Shown: piece after piece, positions 26,086 to 35,808 of the stretch
Layout: each line of letters begins with the position of its first letter
How positions within the stretch are numbered: the stretch's first letter is position 1
Assembly (NCBI GenBank): GCA_963753905.1
Contig: CAVWDZ010000002.1
Location: forward strand, 434,001 to 498,000
Source of the DNA: Bog-756 sp963753905
GTDB taxonomy: Bacteria > Actinomycetota > Acidimicrobiia > Acidimicrobiales > RAAP-2
Direction of reading: 5' to 3'
DNA length: 64,000 nt
Position numbers and translations under genes: made by a program
Notes under the pieces: generated by a model
Databases searched by the model: none
What the model was told of the DNA's origin: nothing
Seen by the model: only the letters and a program-made list of their open reading frames with translations

Positions 26086-27177
26086 GTGCACCTCGTGACA
26101 TTGACGATCGCCGACTTCCGGAACATCAGCGAGATCGCCCTCGAGCCCGATCCCGACGGGACGACCCTGATCACCGGTGCCAACGGCGCGGGAAAATCCA
26201 GCGTGCTCGAGGCAATCGGCTACCTGTCCACCCTCCAGTCGTTCCGCGGATCACCACGGGACGCACTGGTGCGGAGGGGGAGCGACCAGGCGATCATCCG
26301 GTGTGAGACCCGGGTCGGCGACCGATCGCTGGTCATCGAGGCAGAGCTCTCGACGCTCGGTCGTTCACGTGCACAGGTCAACCGCCAGGCCGTGCGCCGC
26401 CGCGATGATCTCCACGACGCCCTCCGCACGACCGTGTTCTCGCCGGAGGACGTCGGTGTGGTCCGCTCGGGACCCGGCGAACGCAGACGGTTCCTCGACG
26501 ACGCGCTCGCCGTCATGGACCCGAAGGTGGCGCGGACCGCCGAGGACGTCGAGCGGGTGCTCCGGCAACGGGCGGCACTCCTCCGCAACAGCGGCCAGCG
26601 CCTGACTCCCGATGTCGCGAGCACACTCGACGTCTGGGACGCGAGGCTCGCCGAGTGCGGGACGACGCTGGTCGAGGCTCGAGAGTCCCTCGTCGACCAG
26701 GTTGCGCCCCTGGCCAGGGCCCACTACTCGCGTCTGGCCGGAGTCGAGACCCCGATCGGGCTCGAGTACCGACGCTCGTGGTCCGGGGCGCTCGGAGCTG
26801 CCGTCGAGCAGGCCCGCACGGAGGACGTGGCCCGCGGGGTGTCCACTGTGGGCCCGCACCGGGACGAGCTCGAGCTCACTCTGCGCGGGATGCCGGCGCG
26901 GACCCATGCCTCCCAGGGGGAACAGCGCTCATTGGCCCTGGCGCTCCGGCTGGCTGCGCACCAGTTGGCCACCGAGCGCCTCGGGTCACCGCCGGTGCTC
27001 CTGCTCGACGATGTCTTCTCGGAGCTCGATCAGTCCCGGTCACGGGCACTCCTGGCCGGGCTCCCCCCCGGGCAGACCATCGTGACCACGGCGGTGCCGG
27101 TCCCCCCGGAGGTCAACGTGGCCAAGGCCTATTCGTTGGTGGCCGGAGGTCGCGCCGTCGCCGCGACGGGGGCATGA
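26086..27177 (+). CDS. recF: DNA repair/replication protein RecF
   Basis: 363 residues from GTG 26086. Walker A is TGANGAGKSSVLEAI at about 30-44. FRGSPRDALVRRG and TVFSPEDVGVVRSGPGERRR are RecF hallmarks, then the ABC signature ASQGEQRSLALALRL and Walker B LLLDDVFSELD. It promotes RecA loading at gaps through RecFOR. 19 nt after dnaN and coupled to the next gene by ATGA. Confidence 0.96.
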   Translation: MHLVTLTIADFRNISEIALEPDPDGTTLITGANGAGKSSVLEAIGYLSTLQSFRGSPRDALVRRGSDQAIIRCETRVGDRSLVIEAELSTLGRSRAQVNRQAVRRRDDLHDALRTTVFSPEDVGVVRSGPGERRRFLDDALAVMDPKVARTAEDVERVLRQRAALLRNSGQRLTPDVASTLDVWDARLAECGTTLVEARESLVDQVAPLARAHYSRLAGVETPIGLEYRRSWSGALGAAVEQARTEDVARGVSTVGPHRDELELTLRGMPARTHASQGEQRSLALALRLAAHQLATERLGSPPVLLLDDVFSELDQSRSRALLAGLPPGQTIVTTAVPVPPEVNVAKAYSLVAGGRAVAATGA

Positions 27178-27491
27178 AGAGCGACCGCGGCCGGGAGAGC
27201 TCCGGCCCGAGGTCGCTCGAGGGCTCGCTCGACGTCCTCTCCACCCGGTTGGGGATGGAAGGCGCACGTAGCCTCGGCCGCCTGTTCTCCGGCTGGACCG
27301 AGATCGTCGGCCCGGCCATGGCCGAGCACGTCCGCCCGGTCCGGATCGACGCCGACGCGCTCGTCGTCACCGTCGACCACCCGGCGTGGGCCACCCAGCT
27401 CCGGCTCCTCGGGGACACCCTGCTCGACACCGTCAGCGAGCGGGTGGGCGTGGACCGCCCGACCCGGCTCGAGGTGCGCGTGAGGCGCTGA
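27174..27491 (+). CDS. dciA: DciA-type helicase-loading factor (DUF721)
   Basis: 105 residues from ATG 27174, overlapping the recF stop. SLGRLFSGWTEIVGPAMAEH and LVVTVDHPAWATQLRLL mark the DUF721/DciA domain, with a short basic C-terminus. This position (Rv0004 in M. tuberculosis) is conserved. DciA is the ancestral DnaB loader in bacteria lacking DnaC or DnaI; DnaB is encoded at 0.3-1.6 kb in this window. Confidence 0.88.
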   Translation: MKSDRGRESSGPRSLEGSLDVLSTRLGMEGARSLGRLFSGWTEIVGPAMAEHVRPVRIDADALVVTVDHPAWATQLRLLGDTLLDTVSERVGVDRPTRLEVRVRR

Positions 27492-27661
27492 CGGGGCGGC
27501 CGTCCGGGCGCCGGAATCGACCCGGGGTGGGACAGCGGGGGGCTACACTGGAGCATCGGAACCTGGAGATCACTACCGGTCCGGAACTGCGCATTGCGCA
27601 ACCGGAACGGGATCGATGCGCCGGTTCCCACTCGTGAGGACGACGGTGAAAGGGCGCGCCT

Positions 27662-29611
27662 GTGGCGCTGAAAGCGGAGAACGAGCGGAGCGTGGAGGAC
27701 GACACGTACGACGCTGATGACATCACCGTCCTGGAAGGTCTCGACCCGGTCCGCAAACGGCCCGGGATGTACATCGGATCCACCGGCCCGACCGGTCTGC
27801 ACCACCTGGTGTGGGAGGTCGTCGACAACTCGGTGGACGAGGCGATGGCCGGGTACTGCACCCGGATCGACGTCACGCTGCTGGCCGACGGCGGGGTCAA
27901 GGTGATTGACAACGGGCGGGGGATCCCGACCGGGCCGATGGCCAAGCAGAAGGGGAAGTCGGCGGCCGAAGTGGTCCTGACCGTGCTCCATGCAGGGGCG
28001 AAATTCGGTGAGGGCGGCGGCTACAAGATGTCCGGCGGGCTGCACGGGGTGGGCGTGTCGGTGGTCAACGCCCTCTCGAGCCGCTTACGGCTCGAGATCG
28101 ACAGCGGTGGCGAGCACCACGTCATGGAGTTCGAGCGGGGCGGCAAGCCGACCGGCAAGCTGAAGGTCACCGGACCGGCGCCGCGCGGACGCACCGGGAC
28201 GACCATCAGCTTCTGGCCGGACACCAAGATCTTCGAGGACGTCGAGTTCCGTGCCCAGACCGTGGTCGAACGCCTCCAGGTGATGGCGTTCCTCAACAAG
28301 GGCCTCGAGATCAACTTCGTCGACGAGCGGGCGGACGGGAAGCCGGCCCAGTCCTTCAAGTACAAGGACGGGATCGTCGACTACGTGCGCCACCTCAACG
28401 CGTCGAAAGAGGCGCTCTTCCGCAAGGTCTGCTCCTTCGACCAGAAGGAGGAGACCATGGAGGTCGAGATCGCCCTCCAGTGGAACTCCGGCTTCTACGA
28501 GTCGATCCACTCGTTCGCCAACGGCATCTCGACCATCGACGGCGGCATGCACGAGGAGGGGTTCAAGAAGGCGCTCACCAACGTGGTCAACAAGTACGCC
28601 CGGGCGAAGGGAGCGCTCAAGGAGAAGGACAAGAACATGGAAGGCGAGGACATCCGCGAGGGCCTCACCTCCATCATCTCCGTCCGGCTCCAGGATCCCC
28701 AGTTCGAGGGTCAGACCAAGGGCAAGCTCGGGAACGTTCCGGTCCGATCGCTCGTCGAGCGGGCCACCAACGAGAAGCTGGCCGAGTGGTTCGAGGAGAA
28801 CCCCCGCGAAGCCAACCAGATCGTCCAGAAGGGACTGCTGGCCGCCCGGGCCCGGCTGGCCGCCCGAACCGCCCGCGACCTCACCCGGCGCAAGTCGGCC
28901 CTGGACGGCGCCGGCCTGCCCGGCAAGCTCGTGGACTGCTCGTCACGCGACCCACGCGAGAGCGAGCTGTTCATCGTCGAGGGCAACTCGGCAGGTGGAT
29001 CGGCCAAGGACGCCAGGAACCCGAGGACCCAGGCGATCCTGCCCATCCGCGGGAAGATCCTCAACGTCGAGCGGGCCCGCATCGACAAGATGCTCAAGAA
29101 CACCGAGATCCAGGCCCTCATCTCCGCCATCGGCGCCGGTCTGGCCGAGGATTTCGACGTCGGCAAGATCCGGTACCACAAGGTGATCATCCTGGCCGAC
29201 GCCGACGTCGACGGATCCCACATCCGTACCCTCCTGCTGACCTTCTTCTTCCGCCAGATGAAGCAGCTGGTGGAGGGAGGGTTCGTCTACGTGGCCCAGC
29301 CGCCGCTCTACTCGACGCTGGTCGGCAAGGAGAAGATCTACCTGAAGGACGATCATGCCCGGACCGCATTCCAGGCCGAGAACCCGAATCACAAGGCGGA
29401 CTTCCAGCGGCTCAAGGGTCTCGGCGAGATGGACTTCGGCGAGCTCAAGGACACCACCATGGACCCGGGCCAGCGATCGCTGCTCCAGGTCGCCGTCGAG
29501 CAGGCGGGCATTGCCGACGAGGTCTGCTCGGTGCTGATGGGAGAGGACGTGGAGCTGCGCAAGCAGTTCATCCAGACCAACGCGAAGGACGTGCGCTTCC
29601 TCGACATCTGA
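27662..29611 (+). CDS. gyrB: DNA gyrase subunit B
   Basis: 649 residues from GTG 27662. The GHKL ATPase domain has VDNSVDEAMAGYC, KVIDNGRGIP and GGLHGVGVSVVNALS. The TOPRIM domain has EGNSAGGSAKDARN, PIRGKILNVE and the metal-binding DADVDGSHIRTLLL. The end KQFIQTNAKDVRFLDI is typical. It pairs with gyrA 28 nt downstream. A 170-nt gap before it may hold a promoter (TACACT at 27544 resembles a -10 box). Confidence 0.97.
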   Translation: MALKAENERSVEDDTYDADDITVLEGLDPVRKRPGMYIGSTGPTGLHHLVWEVVDNSVDEAMAGYCTRIDVTLLADGGVKVIDNGRGIPTGPMAKQKGKSAAEVVLTVLHAGAKFGEGGGYKMSGGLHGVGVSVVNALSSRLRLEIDSGGEHHVMEFERGGKPTGKLKVTGPAPRGRTGTTISFWPDTKIFEDVEFRAQTVVERLQVMAFLNKGLEINFVDERADGKPAQSFKYKDGIVDYVRHLNASKEALFRKVCSFDQKEETMEVEIALQWNSGFYESIHSFANGISTIDGGMHEEGFKKALTNVVNKYARAKGALKEKDKNMEGEDIREGLTSIISVRLQDPQFEGQTKGKLGNVPVRSLVERATNEKLAEWFEENPREANQIVQKGLLAARARLAARTARDLTRRKSALDGAGLPGKLVDCSSRDPRESELFIVEGNSAGGSAKDARNPRTQAILPIRGKILNVERARIDKMLKNTEIQALISAIGAGLAEDFDVGKIRYHKVIILADADVDGSHIRTLLLTFFFRQMKQLVEGGFVYVAQPPLYSTLVGKEKIYLKDDHARTAFQAENPNHKADFQRLKGLGEMDFGELKDTTMDPGQRSLLQVAVEQAGIADEVCSVLMGEDVELRKQFIQTNAKDVRFLDI

Positions 29612-29639
29612 GGAGATCACGGACGGATGGGAACAGTGC

Positions 29640-32154
29640 ATGCCAGGGCGTGACGACGAGGGCCGCGGCGGGGCCGGAACCGGGACCGAGGACGAGACTC
29701 AGGGGTTCATCGACCCCATCGAAATCCAGGAGGAGATGGAGCGCTCGTTCCTCGAGTACTCCATGTCGGTCATCGTCTCCCGGGCGCTGCCCGATGTGCG
29801 GGACGGCCTGAAGCCGGTCCACCGCAGGATCCTGTACTCGATGTACGACCAGCGCCTGCTGCCGGACCGACCCCACTCGAAGTGCGCAAAGGTCGTGGGG
29901 GACGTCATGGGCTCCTACCACCCGCACGGCGACTCGGCCATCTACGAGGCGCTGGCCCGCATGGTCCAGGACTTCTCGATGCGCCATCCGCTCATCGACG
30001 GCCACGGCAACTTCGGGGGCACCGGTCCCGACGAGGGTCCCGCGGCGATGCGGTACACGGAATGCCGCCTCGGATCACTCGCCCTCGAGCTGATGAGCGG
30101 CATCGATCAGGAGACGGTCGACTTCGTCCCCAATTACGACGCGACCTCCGAGGAGCCAACGGTCCTCCCGTCACGGTTCCCCAACATGGTGGTCAACGGG
30201 TCCCAGGGGATCGCGGTGGGGATGGCGACCAACATCCCGCCCCACAACCTCGGCGAGGTCATCGACGCGACCACCCACCTGTTGGAGCACCCGGAGGCGA
30301 CCCCCGACGACCTGATGGCGTTCATCAAGGGTCCGGACTTTCCGACCGGGGCACTCATCCTCGGACGCCAGGGCATCCTGGATGCGATGCGGACCGGGCG
30401 CGGTTCGATCAAGCTGCGTGCCACCGCTGAGATCGAGGAGGGCCGGGCCGGCGAAACCCGGATCGTGGTCAGCGAGATGCCCTACCAGACCTCGATCGCC
30501 TCGGTCTCGAAGAAGATCGAGGACCTGGTGCGGGCCGGCGACCTCGACGGCATCGCCGAGGCCCAGGACGACTCCTCGGGTGGCAAGACCCGTCTGGTCA
30601 TCCGGCTCAAGCGCGACGCCAACGCCAACGTCGTCCTGAACAATCTGTTCAAGCAGACACCGATGCAGACCACGTTCAGCGTGAACGCGGTGGCCCTAGT
30701 CGACGGGGTGCCCCGGACACTCAACATCGCCGAGATGCTCACGCACTACGTGGCCCACCAGGTCGAAGTGGTCACGCGGCGCTCCGAATTCCTGCTGGAC
30801 AAGGCCCGGTCCCGCGCGCACGTGGTCGAGGGCCTGCTCAAGGCCATCGACATGCTCGACGCGGTCATCGCGGCCATCCGTGGCTCCGACGATCGGCCGG
30901 CCGCCCTCGAGGCCCTGCGGGCGGCCCCCTTCGAGTTCTCGGAGGAGCAGGCCAACCACATCCTGGACATGACCCTGGCCCGCCTGACCCGTCTCGGCCG
31001 GACCAATCTGGAGGAGGAGCTCGCCAAGCTGCTCGAGGAGATCGCCGAGCTCGAGTCCATCCTCAACGATCCGGCCAAGCTGCGTGGCGTGATCGCCGGC
31101 GAGCTCGGCGAGATCCGCGAGAAGTTCGCCAACGAGCGCCGCACCGTCATCACCCACGATCCGGGCGACATGAACGTCGAGGATCTGGTGGACGACGAGG
31201 AGTTGGTGGTCACCATGAGCAGGGCCGGCTATGTGAAGGCGGTCTCGGTCGACGCCTTCCGCACCCAGGGGCGGGGTGGGCGGGGCGTGCAGGGTGCCCG
31301 ACTCAAGGAGGAGGACCTCATCGACGACGTCGTCCACACCTCCTCGCACGCCCACCTGCTCCTGTTCTCCAACCGGGGCCGGGTCTTCAGGCTCGCGCGC
31401 GCTCGAGATCCCGATGAAGGAGCGCACGGCACGGGGAACGGCCATCGTCAACCTCCTCCCGCTCGCTCCAGACGAGAGCATCCAGGCGATCATCGGCACC
31501 CGCGACTTCAGTGCGGACCACTTCCTCGTGTTCGCGACCAAGAAGGGCCAGGTCAAGAAGACGGCATTCAGCGAGTACGACAAGTCGCGGCGCGAGGGGT
31601 TCATCGCCATCAACCTGCGCGACGGTGACGAGCTGGTGCGGGTCGTCGAGACGAGCGGCGACGACGAGGTGTTCCTGGTCACCAGCTCGGGCATGACCAT
31701 CCGGTTCTCCGAGCAGGACGTCCGTGCCATGGGGCGGGACGCCGCAGGGGTACGTGGGGTGCGCCTCAAGGCAGAGGACGAAGTGGTCTCCTGTGACGTC
31801 GCACGCGACGAGGCCGACATTCTGATCGTCACCGACGCGGGCTACGGCAAGCGCACCAAGGTCGAGCGGTTCAACCGGCAGGCGCGAGGCGGGCAAGGCG
31901 TGCGGGGGATCCGTCTGACGGCCCGGCGGGGCCGGGTGGTGGCCGCCTTCATGACCAGCCTCGACGACGAGATCCTGCTGGTCTCCACCTCCGGAGTGGT
32001 CATCCGCACCTCGGTGCGTGAGATCGCCTCCCAGGGCCGGGACGCGACCGGGGTGCGGGTGATGAACCTCGGCGAAGGGGACGCGGTGGCGGCTGTGGCC
32101 CGCATGGCGGGCGACACCCCGGACAACGGTCAGTCGCCCTTGCCCGGGGTGTAG
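29640..32154 (+). CDS. gyrA: DNA gyrase subunit A (one-base frameshift in this sequence)
   Basis: ATG 29640 begins a GyrA with the quinolone region HPHGDSAIYEALARM and catalytic Tyr at residue 139 (AAMRYTECRL). The GyrA-box form is QGRGGRG. In this frame the protein leaves the family after SNRGRVFRLA and stops at 31628. The rest of the C-terminal pinwheel (LEIPMKERTARGTAIVNLLP onward) continues one base later and ends at 32154. Removing one base from the CG tract GCTCGCGCGCGCTC (31391-31404) gives RLARLEIP and a normal 837-residue GyrA. As gyrA is essential, an assembly error is the likeliest cause. Confidence 0.93.
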
Positions 32155-32174
32155 CGTCGTGCACCGGATTCCCG

Positions 32175-32248
32175 GGGGCTATAGCTCAGTTGGTTAGAGC
32201 GCAGCACTGATAATGCTGAGGTCGCTGGTTCGATTCCAGCTAGCCCCA
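32175..32248 (+). tRNA. tRNA-Ile(GAU)
   Basis: 74 nt folding as a full cloverleaf: acceptor GGGGCTA/TAGCCCC, D arm GCTC...GAGC, anticodon stem CAGCA/TGCTG with loop CTGATAA (anticodon GAT), T arm GCTGG-TTCGATT-CCAGC and discriminator A. No encoded CCA. It follows gyrA by 20 nt, as tRNA-Ile does in many Actinobacteria. Confidence 0.97.
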
Positions 32249-32267
32249 CTCAACGCAGCTAGCCCCA
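32237..32267 (+). repeat. Short direct repeat of the tRNA-Ile 3' end
   Basis: CAGCTAGCCCCA at 32237-32248 (the tRNA 3' end) is repeated exactly at 32256-32267, 19 nt later. Such copies can be scars of integration at a tRNA 3' end. No integrase is seen in the window. Confidence 0.6.
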
Positions 32268-32369
32268 ATGCAGCCACACAGCCATCTGTCCCCTGAACTG
32301 TCGCCGGGTGCGGCACTTCCCACTCGACGGACGTGGACGGCGCGCTTACTGACGAATGTCACTTCCGAA

Positions 32370-33500
32370 TCAGTTCGGCTGATTCAGAAGTGATCTCACA
32401 AGCTCCGTCTGCGAATGCACTCGGAGCTTCCTGTAGATCGCAGCGAGGTGGTTCCGCACCGTGCTGGGGCTCAAGTACAGGGCGCCGGCGATTTCCCTAG
32501 CTGATTCTCCACGCACGAGCCGAGTAACGATCTCCCACTGTCGGGTCGAGAGGGTATCGAGCGGCAGGCGCTGCGGAAACGAGTCCATACCAAGAACAGC
32601 GTCACCACCGAGAACCGCCAGTTGGCGTTGAAGTTCCGAGGACAGCTCCTCACCGATCTCCGAAATAGCACTGACAGCCAGGCCAAGTCGAGCCGGTGAA
32701 TGTTCACAGATGGCTACGACCATGCACCAAACGTCCTGCCACCGGTTATCGTGCGCTGAAAGAGCTACCCGTAGCGTAGCTTTGCCTCCGTCAGCGGCGA
32801 CCCGTGCTACAGCAGACAGGAAGTTCTGCACCGAGGCGGGATGAATCAAGCCCAAAAGGGGGGAACCCTTGTACGTCAGTGATTCGTGGCCCAAGATCGC
32901 TTTGACCTCGTTACTGACGTGCTCGATTGCCCAATTGTGGTCGGTCACGATAGCTGCGAGCTCGACGTTGGGGTCAAAGAGCGGCCAGGGGATTGCCTCG
33001 GTTTTCAGGTCAACGATGGCCAGACCGACTGTGCTGCCGCCGTCAACGGTTGCAACGCGCACCCACAGGTCGGCCTCGAACTCAGTGCCGTCGCTCTTGC
33101 GAGCATGACGGACAGCTCGGTATCCGGAAATCGCTCCTGATGCGAGCAGGCTCGCTGCCGCTTCGCAGGCAGCACGGTCGGTTGAGCTCATGAGGTCATC
33201 CATCGGGATGTCGCGCAAGGAGCCAGGCACTCTCCCGAGTAGTTCGTAGGCGGAGTCGTTCGCGCCCAGAATGACCAGGTTGTCGATATCGAACGCCCAA
33301 AGGGGATACAGGCTGCTCCGTAGCCATTCTGTCACTGCAGAAAGAGTTCGTGCACTTGTGATCGCGGCCACCCGACCTCCGCTAAGGGCTTGCCACGTCC
33401 CCGGGTATGGATGAGCAGTGTCGCGCGTGGCGTTCCGCTCGTTGTGGTTCTGTGCTTTCGAGGAGTGATTCGTCGTCATACCGAGGCCGGCGTCGCTCAT
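32370..33500 (-). CDS. PAS-domain LuxR-type transcriptional regulator
   Basis: 376 residues from ATG 33500 with SD GAGAGG. Two PAS-like regions: about 60-165 (FDIDNLVILGANDSAYELLG, then DLWVRVATVDG) and about 175-285 (AAIVTDHNWAIEHVSNEVK). The C-terminus has the LuxR HTH: LSTRQWEIVTRLVRGESARE then LSPSTVRNHLAAIYRKL. Codon use looks less GC-biased than the core genes, hinting at recent arrival. It starts 12 nt after the peroxiredoxin stop, so it may sense redox state and control that operon. Confidence 0.88.
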   Translation of the reverse strand: MSDAGLGMTTNHSSKAQNHNERNATRDTAHPYPGTWQALSGGRVAAITSARTLSAVTEWLRSSLYPLWAFDIDNLVILGANDSAYELLGRVPGSLRDIPMDDLMSSTDRAACEAAASLLASGAISGYRAVRHARKSDGTEFEADLWVRVATVDGGSTVGLAIVDLKTEAIPWPLFDPNVELAAIVTDHNWAIEHVSNEVKAILGHESLTYKGSPLLGLIHPASVQNFLSAVARVAADGGKATLRVALSAHDNRWQDVWCMVVAICEHSPARLGLAVSAISEIGEELSSELQRQLAVLGGDAVLGMDSFPQRLPLDTLSTRQWEIVTRLVRGESAREIAGALYLSPSTVRNHLAAIYRKLRVHSQTELVRSLLNQPN

Positions 33501-33512
33501 GGCTTTGGCCTC

Positions 33513-34001
33513 TCAGGCAGCGGTGGTGGCGTGGTCGCGCAGGTAGCGGATCAGTCCGACGACGTCGTCGGGCAGCAATCGGCCGATGGCGCCGCTGGAG
33601 TAGACGCTGACCACCACCCGACCGTCCGGGTCAAGCACGAACCCCGTCGATTGAAGGTACGTTGGATTGTCGTTCACGAATGCACCGGTTGCCTCTGCAA
33701 CGGCCCGGGCATCAGCAGAGTGCCCGACCGGGAAGGTCAGGTGGTGCCTGGCGATCAGCTCGGCAGTGGTCGCCTCATCGTCGACCGAAAGAGCGACCAC
33801 CTTGGCGCCGACCTCGGCCAAGCTCTCCGAGGCTCGTTGAAAGGCGCGCAGCTGGGCGTTGCAGTACGGGCACCACGAGCCTCGGTAGAACAGCACCACG
33901 CCGAAGCTGCCGGCCAGAGTGTCGGGCAGAGGGAGGGCGTCACCGCCTGGAACTGGCAAGCTGAGCGCCGGGAAGCTGTCGCCGGGGTGAAGCAGGGGCA
34001 T
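33513..34001 (-). CDS. AhpC/TSA-type peroxiredoxin
   Basis: 162 residues. The thioredoxin fold has the active site GSWCPYCNAQLRAF with Cys44 and Cys47, a CxxC variant where most peroxiredoxins have one cysteine. VALSVDDEATTAELIARHHL and STGFVLDPDGRVVVSVYS follow. It probably reduces peroxides using two adjacent cysteines. It lies in a minus-strand run: ABM protein, this gene, then PAS/LuxR. Confidence 0.88.
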   Translation of the reverse strand: MPLLHPGDSFPALSLPVPGGDALPLPDTLAGSFGVVLFYRGSWCPYCNAQLRAFQRASESLAEVGAKVVALSVDDEATTAELIARHHLTFPVGHSADARAVAEATGAFVNDNPTYLQSTGFVLDPDGRVVVSVYSSGAIGRLLPDDVVGLIRYLRDHATTAA

Positions 34002-34073
34002 GGCATTCTCCAGTCAGGTATGGGAGTCGGATGGGGGGCATCGGTTGCCTTCCGAGAGCGTGCTGTCTTTCGG

Positions 34074-34370
34074 CTATTTCACGGCGATGATGTCCACGGT
34101 GCGTATGTCGGGATCCATTGCCAGCAGGTCGGGGGCCACCTGGCCCAACGCGGTGGGAATCTCGCCGCCGAGATGAGCCTGCCGTGCGTCCTCGGTCTCG
34201 AACGAGTCGAAGATGCCATATGTGGTGTCGCTGACCTTGAAGGCGTACCACGTCGCGGTGCCTGTCTCTTGTGCCGCCAGGGCTCGGCCGCCTTCGAGGA
34301 ACGCGGCGAGCTCGTCGCCCTTTTCGGCCTTGGCCTCGAGCAGGGCAAGTAGTCCCAGTTTCACGGTCAT
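34074..34370 (-). CDS. ABM-domain (antibiotic biosynthesis monooxygenase-like) protein
   Basis: 98 residues from ATG 34370, with SD AAAGGAGAG. The start MTVKLGLLALLEAKAEKGDE, then TGTATWYAFKVSDTTYGIFD, fits a single ferredoxin-like ABM/dimeric alpha-beta barrel. Such proteins include cofactor-free monooxygenases and stress proteins; the reaction here is unknown. 72 nt upstream of the peroxiredoxin on the same strand. Confidence 0.82.
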   Translation of the reverse strand: MTVKLGLLALLEAKAEKGDELAAFLEGGRALAAQETGTATWYAFKVSDTTYGIFDSFETEDARQAHLGGEIPTALGQVAPDLLAMDPDIRTVDIIAVK

Positions 34371-34488
34371 GCTCTCTCCTTTGGTGGCTGGAGCGGATCT
34401 CTCTCGTCCAGCGGCAGATCTGGCAGGTCCTGGTTGGGCCGTCAAGAGGTGAGTGACGCCGGCAGAGCCGGTCTTACCTGGCGCGGCC

Positions 34489-34752
34489 CTATTGTTCGAG
34501 AGGGGCAGTGCCATCCGGGCCGGCGATCGCCGCGAGCAACCGGTCGTCGACCTCGGTGCCGGCGATCGGCAGTCGGCCGCTGCGTCGGCGCGCCTCGGTG
34601 CCGGCCACCCGGAGCAGGAGGTCGTGGAGCCGGCTCACCGCCTCGTCATGTGCCGGGCCGCTGGCGCCCAACGCCTGCACCCAGGCGGCGGACTCCGGGT
34701 CGAGCGCTGGATCGCTGTCCGGACATTCGGGGATCGTCGGATCGGTCGACAT
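34489..34752 (-). pseudogene. Truncated ECF sigma factor (region 2 start only)
   Basis: 87 residues. AWVQALGASGPAHDEAVSRL and HDLLLRVAGTEARRRSGRLP resemble the N-terminal part of ECF sigma factors of the form (W..L......AV.RLH.LLLR.A..E.RRR...LP). After EVDDRLLAAI the match ends and the frame stops 15 residues on. Regions 2.3-4 are missing from all frames before the next gene. Treated as a remnant; a short regulator made from a sigma N-terminus cannot be excluded. Confidence 0.6.
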
Positions 34753-34792
34753 AACCTTCGGGGGTCAGGAGCCATCAACCTGACGGCGACCG

Positions 34793-35509
34793 TCAGCGTT
34801 GGAGCTGATCCCAGCGATCAGCAATCTGCCGGTTCCCGGTCACCTCAAGCGTATCCAATGATCTCCGGTTGGTGAGCCACAACAGAAGGCCCGACTGGCC
34901 GCCGGACACGGTCGTGGCCGCCGTGATTCCCGCGGGGAGGGCAGAGCCGTCGGCGTCGAGGTCGATCCACCAGTCGGCCGACCCGTCCAGGACATGAAGG
35001 TGCAGCGTTCCCGCCAGGCCCTCGACGCCGTCCTGGGCCAACAGGCCGGGTAGGAACTCGGTGAGGAACTCCTCTACCCCGGCTGAGGCGACCGACCCGT
35101 CGAGGTGCGGGGGTGGGGCGCCGCCGTCAAGGGCGACCGCATGCTGGATGTCCCAGCGGTGGATTGCCAACTCGACGGCCAGGCGCCGATGCCACCAGGC
35201 CACGCGTCGGTTGCCGATGGTCGAGAACGTCCAGGTCTCGGTGTCCGGGTCCGCCGACCCGAGCACGGCCAACGTTTCCTCCAGACATGTGGAGTACCAA
35301 ACGGGCAGATCCGTCGGCTCGTCCGGCGGGGGCGGCAGGGTGCGCCGACTGACCCGGTCGCCGGAGGACACGACAGCGGCCATCCACTGGAGGATCCCGC
35401 CCATGTGGCCAACCAAGCCAGCGGCATCCCAGGCCGGACAGTGGGGAACGGGGCGGCCCCAGTCGCTCTCGGCGGCCACGAGAAGAGAGCGGCCATCATC
35501 CCGGGCCAC
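34793..35509 (-). CDS. Maleylpyruvate isomerase/mycothiol-dependent DinB-like family protein
   Basis: 238 residues from GTG 35509, the start that best fits the family; the frame is open to 35593. The N-terminal helical bundle begins ARDDGRSLLVAAESDW and has CPAWDAAGLVGHMGGILQW with the first metal His, then RRLAVELAIHRWDIQHA with the other ligand histidines. The C-terminal region (about 150-238) is the usual second domain. Members use mycothiol; the substrate here is unknown. Confidence 0.8.
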   Translation of the reverse strand: MARDDGRSLLVAAESDWGRPVPHCPAWDAAGLVGHMGGILQWMAAVVSSGDRVSRRTLPPPPDEPTDLPVWYSTCLEETLAVLGSADPDTETWTFSTIGNRRVAWWHRRLAVELAIHRWDIQHAVALDGGAPPPHLDGSVASAGVEEFLTEFLPGLLAQDGVEGLAGTLHLHVLDGSADWWIDLDADGSALPAGITAATTVSGGQSGLLLWLTNRRSLDTLEVTGNRQIADRWDQLQR

Positions 35510-35706
35510 CGATAAGAAAGAAGGAGGTTCCGTGACCCCAGTCTCGCACCGTCGTAAGCATGACCGACCCTCCAGCAGATCGGAACGCCCCACGGCGGCG
35601 GCCTCTGGAGCGGGTCGTGGAGGCGCCGCCGACGGCGTGGAGTCCCGCGTCCTGAGCCGGAACCCGGTGAGGTCTGCACGACGACCTGCAGCTTCCTATA
35701 TGGGAC

Positions 35707-35808
35707 ATGATCATCGTGATGAACGAGGGGAGCGTCGTGGAGCAGGGCAGGCATCTGACCACGTCCGGGCTCGCAGCGCTCGACGGGTGCGAGCTACGGG
35801 ACGTCTAA
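35707..35808 (+). pseudogene. Possible C-terminal remnant of an ABC transporter ATPase
   Basis: 33 residues. The start MIIVMNEGSVVEQGRH closely follows the D-loop-distal pattern of ABC exporters (aD.I.VM.eG.vvEqG.H), with Asp just upstream in frame. No Walker motifs precede it. The match is short, so this is a weak call. Confidence 0.3.

Noticed and set aside
31391..31404. Programmed ribosomal frameshift in gyrA
   Set aside because: No slippery heptamer of known type, no SD-like stimulator or strong pseudoknot noticed, and similar breaks occur in unrelated genes.
31276..32154. A separate gene for a GyrA C-terminal-like protein
   Set aside because: It joins the upstream gyrA frame with a one-base correction at a CG tract and has no start site of its own near the domain boundary.
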